64,000 nt of DNA. Origin: Spodoptera frugiperda. Lineage: Eukaryota; Arthropoda; Insecta; Lepidoptera; Noctuidae. The translations under genes and the position numbers were made by a program. Numbering within the stretch: position 1 is the first letter of the stretch; each line of letters begins with the position of its first letter. The stretch spans positions 3,038,001 through 3,102,000 of the forward strand of contig NC_064220.1 in assembly GCF_023101765.2 (NCBI RefSeq). The letters run 5' to 3'. The notes beneath the pieces were generated by a model. The model had not been told where the DNA came from, searched no databases, and worked only from the letters and a program-made list of their open reading frames with translations. Positions 11,737-22,264 of this stretch are shown piece after piece.

Positions 11737-11990
11737 TACCTATTGTATATATATGTAGGAACAATGTAACGACAATACGACGTCAAAACTATGGGATAAT
11801 AAAACCAATTTTTAAAGAATATAAAATAAAAAAGCGGGTTGTTTCAAACATAGTGCCCACATATCTACACTTACAATTTTGAAATAATGCTTCTATACAA
11901 ATAAAAAATAATCTTTAATTGAATTTTTCAAATAAAAAAAAAAATAACTGCTTGATGCCACAGGATCCCTAGACTACATTGGAATAAATT

Positions 11991-12334
11991 AATCCCACCC
12001 AAAACATAAATGTGAAAGGCTGCCAAGTTCGATAATATTGGAATGCTTCGCCTATAAAAGAAGTGAGATCTAAATAAGTACCAAGTTCCATACACAGACC
12101 TCAGTTAAAAATGATATAACAAGTTGGCAAGTTTTCACACACTTTGTTATAAACCTACTAAACGCAATGAGTCAAGTATATAATTTTCTATTAAAACTTG
12201 CCAAGTTATATCATTTTTAACTGAGGTCTGTGTATGGAACTTGGTACTTATTTAGATCTCACTTCTTTTATAGGCGAAGCATTCCAATATTATCGAACTT
12301 GGCAGCCTTTCACATTTATGTTTTGGGTGGGATT
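11991..12334. repeat. Long near-perfect hairpin (142-bp inverted repeat)
   Basis: The left arm 11,991-12,135 and the right arm 12,193-12,334 are reverse complements. By eye the only difference is a 3-base insertion (AAG) in the left arm near the loop, and the loop is 57 bases. The ends are AATCCCACCC and GGGTGGGATT. No coding capacity or obvious target duplication is seen. It is either a young foldback element or an inverted duplication. A transcript would fold into long double-stranded RNA suitable for Dicer-2 processing, but transcription is not shown. Confidence 0.9.
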
Positions 12335-12369
12335 TCATTTATTTTTGTAAGGTTTATATTCTTTTTTTC

Positions 12370-12620
12370 TTATTTTACTTTACTTTGACTAAATACAAAC
12401 CTTCGTAACGAATTTTAGGTCGGTACGACCATTGGAAGATATAGATAATTTTTTTGTTTTAGTTCCTTAGGGGTATGAATTTACACCTTCATTATTTTTA
12501 AAACCGACTCACACTTGGCCATTTTCAGATTTTTTCCTTTACCTTGACCTAAAGACCTACCTCCATGCCAAATTTCAAGTCAATACGACTATTGGAAGTG
12601 GTCTAGGTTTTTGATGAGTG
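12370..12620. repeat. Diverged direct repeat pair (about 160-bp spacing)
   Basis: Two related segments, one around 12,370-12,450 and one around 12,535-12,620, share TTTGAC(C)TAAA, CC(T/A)(T/C)C near GCCAAATTTC-like words, and TACGAC(C/T)ATTGGAAG. The second leads into GATGAGTGAGTCAGTCAGTG. This wording resembles dispersed lepidopteran repeats, but I cannot assign a class. Confidence 0.5.
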
Positions 12621-12927
12621 AGTCAGTCAGTGAGTGTATAGTAAAAATAGCGATTTTCTGACGTCAATATCTCAAGACATACAATAGGTACATTAATGAA
12701 ATTTTGTATTTTAGATAAGTAAGTAGATCTCGACAGATACTAGAAATTTCATATGCGTAGATAAAATAGATTTTGAGTTATAGGTGGGTCGAACTTGGCC
12801 CGAAATGGTTCGTGTAATATAACCCACGGCCGGTGTGTCGGTTTTTTGCTCGAACTTGGCGGACACACTGCCGTGTGTCTAGATACTTTAATTTAACGTG
12901 TAACTAGTGATCGTGTTAGAGCATTGT
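12621..12927 (-). other. Repeat-like flank, possible LINE 3' UTR
   Basis: It lies downstream of the minus-strand LINE ORF. It has CGAACTTGGC twice (12,788 and 12,851 regions) and a GC-rich GGCCGGTGTGTCGG / CACACTGCCGTGTGTC segment able to pair partly. It may combine a short LINE UTR with another repeat. The boundary is not visible. Confidence 0.35.
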
Positions 12928-13617
12928 CTAGTGTGAGCGAGTGTCCAGTGGAGCCGGACCAACATGCTGCCACACATTTTTATCTTCAATATAATCTGAC
13001 AGTTTATAATATGCCTGTTTACACAGTTCACGCTTTATACAAGATTTAAATTTTTTCTCGTTCAGATTCAGTATGGTGGTTGGTAGTTTATTGTAACACT
13101 TAACACAAAATCCCATGAAGGATTTCTGCACTTTGGACAATCGGAATTGTGGTATAGCTAACTTATTTTTACCTCTCGTATTAAAATTGTGTCTGTCGCT
13201 TCTTTTTTCAAACAATTGTTGATTTTTTCTCACGTACATAATATTTTCGTAAATGAATTGAGAAGGCACTGTAAGAATGTTTATAGTTTTAAATAGCTCT
13301 CTCAAAGATTCGCGACGGGGGTTATATATTGCTCGAATAGCTCGCTTTTGCAAAATAAAAATTGATTCTACATCCGCAGCTCGCCCCCACAGCAAAATGC
13401 CGTAAGACATTATGCTGTGAAAATAACTAAAATAAACAAGCCTTGCCGTACCTACGTCCGTTAGCTGCCTAATCTGTCTAACTGCATAAGCAGCTGAGCT
13501 TAGTCTCCCCGAAAGTGATTTTATATGGGGCCCCCATTGTAATCTGTCATCTAATGTGATACCCAAAAATATAGTCTCCTTAACAAATTCCAACTTTTGT
13601 CCGTATAGTAAGTACAC
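12928..13617 (-). pseudogene. LINE reverse-transcriptase C-terminal fragment (229 codons)
   Basis: This minus-strand frame encodes the end of a non-LTR retrotransposon polymerase. It starts within the palm/thumb region at FLGITLDDRLQWGPHI, then RLSSAAYAVRQIRQLTD, ARLVYFSYFHSIMSYGILLWG and LQKRAIRAIYN, and finishes in a basic tail. These blocks are typical of the C-terminal third of Jockey/CR1-like insect LINEs. The catalytic FADD box, the endonuclease and ORF1 are absent, so it is a 5'-truncated insertion. The remaining frame has no stop, suggesting moderate age. A related copy, with the same SSAAYAV and FSYFHSIMSYGILLWG blocks, lies at 27.9-29.2 kb. A CT dinucleotide run (about 13,629-13,647) lies just upstream of the truncation point. 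The apparent start methionine is merely the first ATG in the fragment. Confidence 0.9.
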
Positions 13618-14307
13618 CTATCTTAGTCAACACTCTCTCTCTCTCAACTATTGATTTGAACCAATAAATTATTAGTTCATATTAATATAACACTAAAAAA
13701 ATCCAATAGTACTTACTCAGAGATTGAACTAAAACTATGAACAAACAGTCAATTAAAATCGAGTTAAAAATAAAAGAAAACTTTTTTAATATTTTTATGG
13801 AAATAAATGTATGTATTTGTATTCGAATTTCCGACAGACCGAACGATTCGATTTCGATTCACGAATGAACTATTACTTTGTATCGAATAACTGAATATTA
13901 TTATTACAAGTCATGACTTACCCGTTTGTAGGCAGGTCGGATCGACAAGTAAATATTATGACTTTGTCATGATTATAAATCAACAAATTTCCAAGGGTTA
14001 CGAATCATTAGCTAAGGGCCAATCAGTAAACAGAAACGTACCGAGACAATAGAGATGATGACGGGGTATGAAAATTAAAAATCTATTTAGTCCGTCAGTT
14101 AGGTAATTGTAAAATTTTAGACACGTATTTTTAAATATATAAGATAAAACATAGAATATTAGATAAAACTAATCAAAGTTTAGTAGTGCGAGCACGTCAT
14201 TTCTACGTATAAAATGTACATAGAAGTGTCATCATGAGATATTTCAAATCGATATATCTCCGATAGTATTTGTTTCTGTAAGAAAAAAGAATACGTGTCT
14301 CTTCAAA
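13618..14307. other. Non-coding interval
   Basis: A (CT)n microsatellite lies at about 13,629-13,647. The rest is AT-rich without supported features. Confidence 0.45.
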
Positions 14308-14420
14308 AGTTGAAGTCAAATCATTTATTCCAATTAAACCATAAATTTATACATTTGTAATGTCAATAATTAAAGAAATAATTACTAATTGTCTGTCAGT
14401 CTGTCCGCCAGTGAAGCTGT
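14308..14420 (-). mobile_element. LINE 3' end, family H, copy 3 (diverged)
   Basis: It retains GTCAAATCATTTATTCCAAT, AATTGTCTGTCAGTCTGTC and CAGTGAAGCT in family H order with extra intervening bases. It is an older copy of the family seen at 11.5 and 31.3 kb. Confidence 0.55.
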
Positions 14421-15142
14421 CTTTACAAAAATAAGACACAAAAGTATACGAGATTATCATAAAGTACATTATTTACTTATTATTACACTCAAAGACAAAA
14501 TGGCTATCATGCATCGGCAAGAACCACGAAGAACAATGTTTGTCCTCAGCCGGAGTTAGGTCTTACATAAGCCAATCTTAAGCTGGGACTTACCAAGACA
14601 AAAGGGGGCGGATGTGGTTCGGGCCAAGCCTCACTTCCGGCGAAATAGCCGGTCTTTTGTGATAAACAAACTTGTTATTGAAATGTTTGGATGACGCAAT
14701 TGTAGTGTAAATTTGACCCTGACTTTGTATGTGATATGATAAAGTAGGAGATTTTATGTATGTTATAATACTATATTTAATCGTAATAAATCTTAATCGT
14801 TAGGGTAAGTCAGTAGCCAAAAAATCTAATAATATAGAGTGTAAACGGAACGCTCTCAAACGCCGCGAACAGGTGATGATAAAAAACTAGTTTTATTTTC
14901 AAGGAATTCTATGTTTATTTATTGTAAAAATGGTTTAAATCTTGTAGTTAAGGCTGATGTTGCATGAATAACACGAAAACTAAAACGATTAAAATTATTA
15001 AAAAAACGTTTTATGGATGGAAACTGACGTTCTGACAAACATGAACTGAACTAAGTAGTAAGAGTTTTTATGTTGTCTTTATGTCGTCTGTTGTCTTTGT
15101 ACACTTGTATACGCAAAAGTAATAAATGTCTATGGTGACTAG
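14421..15142. other. Non-coding interval
   Basis: No supported feature. A GC-richer patch (about 14,590-14,660) is single-copy in this window. Confidence 0.4.
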
Positions 15143-15269
15143 TAATTAGTGACCGATATTTAAACACGTGATTGTACAATGTAAATTAAGAGTATACAAA
15201 AAAGGTTTTTTTGGGAAAGTTGTTTGTAAACATGAGTCCATCAGGTGTTTAAATATCGGTCACTAATTA
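15143..15269. repeat. Foldback with exact 25-bp arms
   Basis: The arms 15,143-15,167 and 15,245-15,269 are exact reverse complements (TAATTAGTGACCGATATTTA...), and weaker pairing extends inward. It resembles a small MITE. The right arm ends five bases from the stop codon of the minus-strand frame next to it. Confidence 0.8.
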
Positions 15270-15273
15270 CCAA

Positions 15274-15846
15274 TCATTCTATGTATTTTCTTAAGTGCAA
15301 TTGCAGTGTTATTATTTTATACTCTGAAGTGCTATAAGTTACAAACTTAATAGTTTTCTTTCTAGTCTCACTCACTTCTATCAAACAGTCCAAAGCATTC
15401 GAGTCTTTCTTAAATTGGATTTGTTTCAAATATCGAAAGTGGATGCACCTATACGTTTCTAACAAATTGTTTATATTCACCAGTTGGCAACACCGTTCGT
15501 ATAGTTTCTTGTTCTTACTTTGAGAGCGTATAAAATATATGTATGTTGAATTTATTTCTTTTAGTGTTTTAGCTAAAAATTTCGGTTCTTGAGCTAAATC
15601 ATTTTTGTTGAAGTAGGTTTATGGGTGACTAGTTACTGCCAAAGTTAGAGGTTTCGAAAAAAAAAATTTTCAGTTGATTAAATATTTCACTCTTGGTGAG
15701 TTCAGAAATATATCCACCTTTTTTAAGGAATCTAATTTAGGGTACAGTGAGTAAAGTTCCCTAAGAATATAAGCATCTTCCGACCAGGTGAGATGTTCGT
15801 GTCTAGCGTGCTTTCTGTCCAACAGTTGTTCGTTGGGATTTTCCAT
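15274..15846 (-). pseudogene. Candidate decayed gene (191-codon frame, two stops)
   Basis: One minus-strand reading frame starts at ATG 15,846 in a good context (GGGATGG) and ends at TGA 15,274-15,276. It is interrupted by TGA at 15,670-15,672 and a TAA near 15,624. The first 58 codons begin MENPNEQLLDRKHARHEHLT and include WSEDAYILRELYSLYPK. After the stops, about 116 codons include DLAQEPKFLAKTLKE, LYERCCQLVNINNLLETYRC and LIEVSETRKKTIKFV. Composition is varied and protein-like, with no low-complexity runs. I recognise no family. I looked for a splice donor and acceptor pair removing both stops in phase and found none, so a pseudogene or decayed mobile-element gene is likelier than a spliced gene. 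A CRE palindrome sits about 50 bases upstream of the ATG. A chance origin is possible because single frames near 120 codons occur occasionally in AT-rich DNA. Confidence 0.35.
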
Positions 15847-16325
15847 CCCTGTTTATTTGAATCTAAACTTCACATGTGCGATATAGGATTATTGTGACGT
15901 CATCTGTTGATTTCCTCGTTGATTGTCTATGTGCGACTTCTGTTATCTATCACTTTTCATGTATCGACAAACTAATATTCTTTAAAAAAACTATTTCTCT
16001 TAAGTTATTTAATTTATGTACAGTACATATAATAATGGAATAGAAAAGAAGAAATAAGGATGAAAAGATAGAATAAAAGGTGCTCAAAGTCAAGTTTAAT
16101 GTTAAAGAGAACGTGTAACAAAGTATGTGAAGCTATGTGGGTGTGTATTTAAATTCAAACCGTCAAGTTTTTATGGGCAGTTAATGTTTAAATATTGTGA
16201 TAACTGCGCTACCGTTACGAGCTTACCAGGGAAACATACGACGAAAAACGTGCGTGAAAACTGCAAGGCAATCCTTTTGTTAAGGTATATTTGAACTCGC
16301 ATATACTAAATTACCTATTGTAAAA
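15847..16325. other. Non-coding interval with a CRE palindrome
   Basis: TGACGTCA lies at 15,895-15,902, upstream of the minus-strand frame described next to it. Nothing else is supported. Confidence 0.3.
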
Positions 16326-16489
16326 CTAGCTGACCCGGCAAACTTCGCACCGCCTCCAACATTTTTTTACTCACCTTTTTAACCTTCCCTGGACTTCCAC
16401 AACTAATAGATATATAAAGAACAAAATTCTCGAGCCGTTCTCGAGTTTTAGCGAGACTAACAAACAGCAATTGTTTTTTTATATATAGA
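16326..16489 (-). mobile_element. Non-autonomous Helitron, copy 1
   Basis: Read on the minus strand it begins TCTATATATAAAAA, contains CTAAAACTCGAGAACGGCTC and ends in GGTGCGAAGTTTGCCGGGTC followed by AGCTAG and a host T. This matches Helitron rules (5' TC, 3' CTRR, insertion before T), with a degenerate terminal hairpin. It has no protein-coding capacity. Confidence 0.75.
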
Positions 16490-17060
16490 GTACGTACGTA
16501 TTCTCTAAAATTTTGGAGACCTAACCGCAGTCATCATACAGGGAGTTCCTTACCAGCAGCAAATTCTTCTGGAAACGGTAGAATTGGTTAAGTAGAGGAC
16601 GTATTCTGGCTGAAGATGGCAAGAAAATTACTTTCTCCATTTGTTTTATTTTCTTTCTTTTTCTGTTAAGTCGTTATCGGTATATTCCTTACAAAAAGTG
16701 TCATTTCTCATAGTTTATGTTTATCATTAACAGGAACCATAAGCTTAATTAGTAATCTTTTACGGTAGCTAATATGATAATCAGCTTGTTGTGATGTGTG
16801 TACGGAGTAGGCGATGTGCTAAGCCTAGTGTTGGTTTACGTAGCAAGTTAGTCCACAGTCCATTCTGTTGACGATGTCCCCTCGAGTCGGCACATGAAAT
16901 AATAATTATTTCTCTGCACTGCGAATGAAACAAAGAGCTATGTTGCTAGATTACACCTTTTAACTATTTAAAGCTATACTATGACAAAATTGTGCATTAG
17001 CGTGTTTAATTATGGAAAACACAGGGTGTCTTACCCTATCAATTTATAAGTTCTGACCGT
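16490..17060. other. Non-coding interval
   Basis: No supported feature. Confidence 0.45.
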
Positions 17061-17224
17061 TGACTGCACGGTTGGCGCGGTGGCTAGGCAACTGGCCACC
17101 GCACGGAGCAACTCTTTGTGTGATCCACAAATTGTTGTTTCAGGTCTGGGTGTCATGTGCATGTGAAATTATATGTTTGTAAACGCACCCACGACACAGG
17201 AGAAAATCCTAGTGTGGGGCAACG
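17061..17224 (+). mobile_element. SINE family A, copy 4, B box deleted
   Basis: The plus-strand copy starts TGACTGCACGGTTGGCGCGG and ends GTGTGGGGCAACG. About 35 bases holding the B box are missing between CAACTGGCC and the CGCACGGAGCAACTC body, so its internal promoter is broken. Confidence 0.85.
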
Positions 17225-17496
17225 TTTTTTCTAAAAGAAAGAAGAAAGAAATAACTTTACAATCAATGTTTAAGTTTAATCTGAAGTGCGACTAGTATTA
17301 ATTTTCCAGATCCGGGTGTTATTTATTGACCAGACAGATTATTGTAATGAAGTGGAAATAAACAGCCAAATTAACAAGGACTTTGTGTCATAATTAAGCA
17401 TCGCAGCATTACATGATCCATCATTGCAGCCTTTTCACCATAAACGTACAGATCGGAACCTCATTAACCCCATTTAGGCTGAAAGAAGTTACAGCA

Positions 17497-17620
17497 GCCT
17501 AGCGGGGCTCCGGCTCGAAAGGCAGGAGTGGGAACAGGATGGTTTTTAGTCAGTCTGACTGGCCCTCTCGCTTTGCCAAAGGCGGGACAAGTCGTTGAAT
17601 TATATTTCCTCCTCAAAAAA
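17497..17620 (+). mobile_element. Retroposon family B, copy 3 (5'-truncated)
   Basis: It starts at CCTAGCGGGGCTCCGGCTCG and keeps AGCAGGAGTGGGAACAG..., TTTTTAGTCAGTCTGACTG, GGCGGGACAAGTCGTTG and a final A run. Confidence 0.75.
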
Positions 17621-18049
17621 GGGGCCAAATCTAACATATCCAGGTGAAAACATACGTCTTGTCCAGTCCTTTAGTTCATTGTTCCTTTCATATATGCACC
17701 AGTTTAGTCGTTGCAGGCGTAATGCATGTAATTCTAACGCATATCTGGCATTTGCATGCAAATAAGATGTTTGTCCACTTTTCGCTCGCATACCGTAGCA
17801 TGTAGCTAATTAGTGCCGACATCTCGGACGTATACGCTTGCTAAAGAGAAATTCTACGTGAATTTCATTGTATTTGTTGTTTATATATTATATGTTTGTT
17901 TGAGAAAGTAGAACTGAAAATTACTGTTATAAATTATTAACGTTGCATTTTTCTTTTCTTCTAATTTTATTTTTAATATGATTTTAATATTCGCCCAATT
18001 CTCTTGTGTGACCAATGTGGCCCCGCAAGTTATAAGGGTTTATATCAGG
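17621..18049. other. Non-coding interval with an octamer palindrome
   Basis: ATTTGCATGCAAAT at 17,750-17,763 is a perfect 14-bp palindrome made of two overlapping POU-domain octamer sites (ATTTGCAT/ATGCAAAT). A 63-codon minus-strand frame crosses it but is not convincing as coding. Confidence 0.35.
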
Positions 18050-18334
18050 AGCTGCGGACTACCTTTTTTTTTGGTGACGGGGGAAACCTTCAAAAGGCGT
18101 CTAGCTTTTTGGGGATAAAAAACTAGGGAGTGTGGGATTTTTGCCTCACTGAAACCACCCCGGTGGCCACCCTCAATACTCAGGTCTATTAAGCTGCGGA
18201 CTACCTAGCGTGTCTACCGGGGCTCCGGTTCGAAAAGCAGGAGTAGGTGGTTTTTAGTCAGTATGACTCTGACACTTCCATCCGCCTCGCCCAAGGCGTG
18301 AGAAGTCATTGCATGATTTTTCCCCCTTAAAAAA
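18050..18334 (+). mobile_element. Retroposon family B, copy 4, interrupted by a nested insertion
   Basis: A family B head (AGCTGCGGACTACCT) appears twice, at 18,050-18,064 and 18,192-18,206, because a second element inserted into it. After the second head the B body continues normally to CCCCCTTAAAAAA. Confidence 0.8.
18065..18191 (-). mobile_element. Nested poly(A) retroposon with 15-bp target duplication
   Basis: On the minus strand it reads from TAATAGACCTGAGTATTGAG through GGTGGCCACCGGGGTGG to GGTTTCCCCCGTCACC and a run of eight A. The perfect 15-base duplication AGCTGCGGACTACCT on both sides defines the ends exactly. It is a 127-bp SINE-sized insertion of a type not seen elsewhere in the window. 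Confidence 0.8.
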
Positions 18335-18670
18335 GCGGTGTTATATGTTAGCTTTGTAAAGAAGATATAAATAAAATGTATATACAATATACCATGATAT
18401 AGGAATATCAGGAGACCAGGAGCTAGTGCCACGGAAATCTCCAGTAAACTTCCTCAGTAAAGATATTTACAAAGCGCCTCCAATTTAATATCCGTCAGTC
18501 CTTAAAGACTAACATAATTTACCAGCGTCACTACACAGTAACACTGCAGTGTAACACGATATCATATACCTGGAAATATTAATTTCCTGCCACCCGATCG
18601 CTGTGACGTGTTGCAACACGACAGTGAATAATAACAGACATTATGGATATTATATGGCCATGTTATTATT
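18335..18670. other. AT-rich non-coding interval
   Basis: No supported feature. Confidence 0.45.
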
Positions 18671-18866
18671 GGTTGTCTTGTTAGTCGAGTGGTTGTAAAT
18701 GTGACTGCGGTGCAGGCGATCTCGGGTTTGATAATAGACAAAATACTGATGGGTATTACATAGGACTTATAAGACAAATTGTGAAAAGTGGGTATACATT
18801 GTATAGCGGTATTACGTGTCGTAATGAGCACCTCTGCCTACCCCTTCGGGGATAAAAAGGCGTGAC
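18671..18866 (+). mobile_element. SINE family E, copy 2
   Basis: It has the head TTGTTAGTCGAGTGGTTGTA (A-box-like), ATCTCGGGTTTGATAAT (degraded B box) and the tail TACCCCTTCGGGGATAAAAA. Part of the body is shortened. Confidence 0.8.
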
Positions 18867-21239
18867 TGATGGTCCACAAAATATGGATGGTCAATTGGTA
18901 CAAATTAATTATTGTTTTATTTTATATTTTTATTGCACACATACATAAAACACATTACATTGTAATAGTAATTAGAGTACAGTAGATGGTCTTATCACAT
19001 ACGGCGGTTTCTTCCAGACAACCTTTGGATGGATTTTTTTTATATGATCTGGGAATGGGTACTACGTGCACAATAAAGCGAAAGGGAAAAAAACAATACC
19101 AATTAAAAATAAAATTTACAAACTACACTAAAATGTAACATAATAATTGATAATAAGACAAATTAGAATAAACTATCTACATAAAGGAGTGATGAACTAT
19201 ATAAAAGAGTGATCCTTTAGTTGGTCCTAATTTCGACCAGTTGAAGGCTGAAAAGCGACCTATAGAAAGGGCTATGTCTCCAAGTATCTCTGAATAATCG
19301 GTTTCGAAATGAGGTCAGAGAGTGATATATTTTACAAAAAAAGAAAATGGCATCGATGTTATCTACCAATGTATTATATTGCTTATTCCACTTTATTTCC
19401 GATCGCTCAAATACATTTGGACCGTCTCACACTAACTTTATTTAATTTCCTACTAACGCTACAAAGTAGTCATAAAATGTTTTTACACTTTACTCTCCAT
19501 TAAAATAAATCGAAGCACTCTCAATCGATGGGGTACAAATTGTCCCTGGTGAAAGGTCGCCGACTCGAAGGGTTAACAATGAGGAGCCATTATTTCGTGT
19601 GAATTGAATTGGCATAGACGATTTAACTTGCTTAAGCTACGCGGATTTGTCGCTTCAATGACCTCCGGTCGATTCGACCCTCAGCTACAAAAAGCCGACT
19701 AGAATTTGTATAGCCTCTATGAGGGTTAAATGATTTTTCTGTCAAATAAAATACGTGGACTTTTGTTCAGTGAGTACCTACCGGTCGTTTTGTTTTTTGT
19801 GTATCAATACTTTTATCGATATGAAATGTCCAACGAATATTTGATTATGTGTGACAAATATCCGAATTTGAACAGTGTCGAATACGAGTTGTTGTCATAA
19901 AAACAAAGTGATCGGAATGCTTTATTTTTTGTTTTTACTAGTGGTTTTGTTCAGTTTGATATGTTTTACAAAACACTAGGCTACTACGATACCAAAAGAG
20001 TGTAAATGTTGACCTTATTGTGCTAGTGAAGTTATTATTTCTACGTAATAGAAGGTAGTATTATTACAGATCATTTAAAAATAGTAAACCCTACAGTCTT
20101 GATGGCGAAGATTGAATTCACACTCATTGAACACATAACTGTTTGGCGAGGAACTCGACTAGTTTCATGCCACGCTAGAGGTTTATATTCATGAGCAGCA
20201 TTCCGCGACACGCGACGCAGCGATTGTATTAATTAATTTAGTACATCTCACGAAAGTTATAATAAAATTATAAGATAAAAAATTCCATTGACACACTTCA
20301 CACATTCGCTGCAAAGACACAAAAAGGAAAACTTGAAAACGAACAGAAGAAAACCTTCTTGGAAGGAAAATGGAAGGGATCGGAGCAAACATCAATAACC
20401 CCAATCAGGTCGAACCAACCTGTTACTCAGACAGGAGTAATAGAAAAAAAAAAAATTATGATAGAACTGGGATATTGGAGAAGCCATTTATCAGGGTGAC
20501 TGTCAAAATTATCAACGTGCAAGTTTCCCGTAGTGGTAGGGAGGGCCACTAAGATTTATGCCTCGGCCCTCCGATCGCCTTAGGTGCCCCGTGGGGGAGT
20601 GACGAGTGTAAGTAGTACACTTCAATTGTTAAATCTCTTGTGATTGTGAGATCTGTAGACGTTCTGGAGATATTTTGTGAGTAGGGTTGTAAAAGTATGT
20701 TATATAATTTCAAAGAAAATCATATTTATTTATATCACTGTTCATTTTAAAAGAAGATTGGGAGTAACCAAGCTTGACAATTATACTATTATGGCATCAT
20801 GTAACTATGTTGTATGAATTATTATCATAAATGCATTGGGAATTAGGTCCGTGTTATACTTTAAATTTGGATTAAAATCGCACTCGTAACACCACCTAAC
20901 CTGAAAAGGTAAGCAGAGATTAATAAAATTACTAGTAATATTAATTAAACTAATTACCAGTTAGAATTGCAAATAATAGTAATAGTAATGAACTTAGTTA
21001 TAATTGAAATAGTTAATCAAGTGACCCTTGGAGTACATAAAGTTCATCGCCGGTAAAGCTGTCGAACTGTGGTCTCGTTGTGGTTGCACCGGCTTACTAA
21101 CCGGCGGTTACAGGGTTAATCCGAACTAATGAAGCTAGCCAATTGATCCCGATTATTTTGGACAGCTGAATATAACTGGGAGTATTTTATTTGTTTGTTT
21201 AAACCCTTAAATTGTAATAATGTTCATAGTAAATATATT
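18867..21239. other. Non-coding interval, two structured patches
   Basis: Mostly AT-rich. Around 20,190-20,272 is a diverged relative of the repeat at 22.1-22.3 kb (ATTAATTTAGTACATCTCAC word). Around 20,530-20,600 and 21,045-21,130 GC rises; the second patch has CACCGGCTTACTAACCGGCG, able to form a small hairpin. No exon is supported. Confidence 0.35.
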
Positions 21240-21441
21240 AAAAAAAAAAACGTTGTCCCACACTAGGATTTTCTCCTATGTCGTGGGTGCGTTTACAAAC
21301 ATACAAGTTCACATGCACATGACATCCAAACCCGAAACAATAATTTGTGGATCACACAAAGAGTTGTTCCGTGCGGGAATCGAACCCGCTACACGTTGCG
21401 CGGCAGCCGGTTACCCAGCCACCGCGCCAACTGTGCAGTCA
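21240..21441 (-). mobile_element. SINE family A, copy 5, with target duplication
   Basis: A complete family A copy with an intact B box (RC of GGAATCGAACCCGC) and A-box region. The bases AAATATATT at 21,231-21,239 and 21,442-21,450 form a 9-bp target-site duplication. A T-rich tail on the SINE strand lies inside the duplication. Confidence 0.9.
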
Positions 21442-22098
21442 AAATATATTTTTTTAATAACGTTGATAAGTTTGCGTTTGGCCACCAACCCGTTTTCTGC
21501 TAGAACGGCAAAGCGAAGATGTGTATATCATATATAAAACAGCAGACAAATATGTATAATATATTCATAACTTAAGTCGTAATATGAAAACATACATTAC
21601 ACAAATATACATACATTTCATCTCAATTTTTCAACTTGCGTCCAGCCGTCTGATAGTAAGTACAATTCCCTCTATTACCCTTGAGACCGCACTGGTACTG
21701 AGTCTACGAAATACTTTGCTATTTCACATATTTTCTCTATTTGATGCATTGTTCCCCTGTATGAGAGCATATTCGATATCAATTTGGCAAGAAAACAGCG
21801 TCATCTGTGTTTCTACGCCGCAGTTGTAAATCAAACACATTATTTATCTTTTAAGGACGCTTCAGGAAGTGTGTGGTCTAAGAGAGGAACGAAGGAGGTA
21901 AAAGTCTCTTAAAGAGGGAAAAGTTTTTTAAAGAGCGACTTCACTGGTGTTGTACGGTACAGTAACTTTTGTAGTTAGTGAGTTTATTTACTACTTCTGT
22001 GTTATGAGTATAGCTCTAAAGATCCAGGTTCACTAAAATGAATCTGAACATTTATTTAAAAATCTTTAGTAATATTATCAAGGTTTAACTAAAAATCA
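21442..22098. other. AT-rich non-coding interval
   Basis: No supported feature. Confidence 0.45.
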
Positions 22099-22264
22099 CG
22101 GTTTACTCACGTAAATAAATAGAAAAAGCTCTACTAGTTTCAAGTCATAGAGAGTATGTAAGCCGCGCAACGTCGCCACGTCTACGCACGCTGCTCATGA
22201 TGAAGAGTCCCGCTGTGGCTCGAAACTAATAGAGCTTTTCTCAATAATGTACGTGAGTAAACCG
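22099..22264. repeat. Foldback repeat with 47-bp arms
   Basis: The arms start CGGTTTACTCACGTA and end TACGTGAGTAAACCG. Pairing continues through AAAGCTCTA(C/T)TAGTTTC(A/G)AG. The loop is GC-rich (CGCGCAACGTCGCCACGTC). A trailing module (22,266-22,308, TTAATTTAGTATGTCTCACG) also occurs near 20.24 and 34.86 kb, so this is a dispersed element, probably a MITE. Confidence 0.7.
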
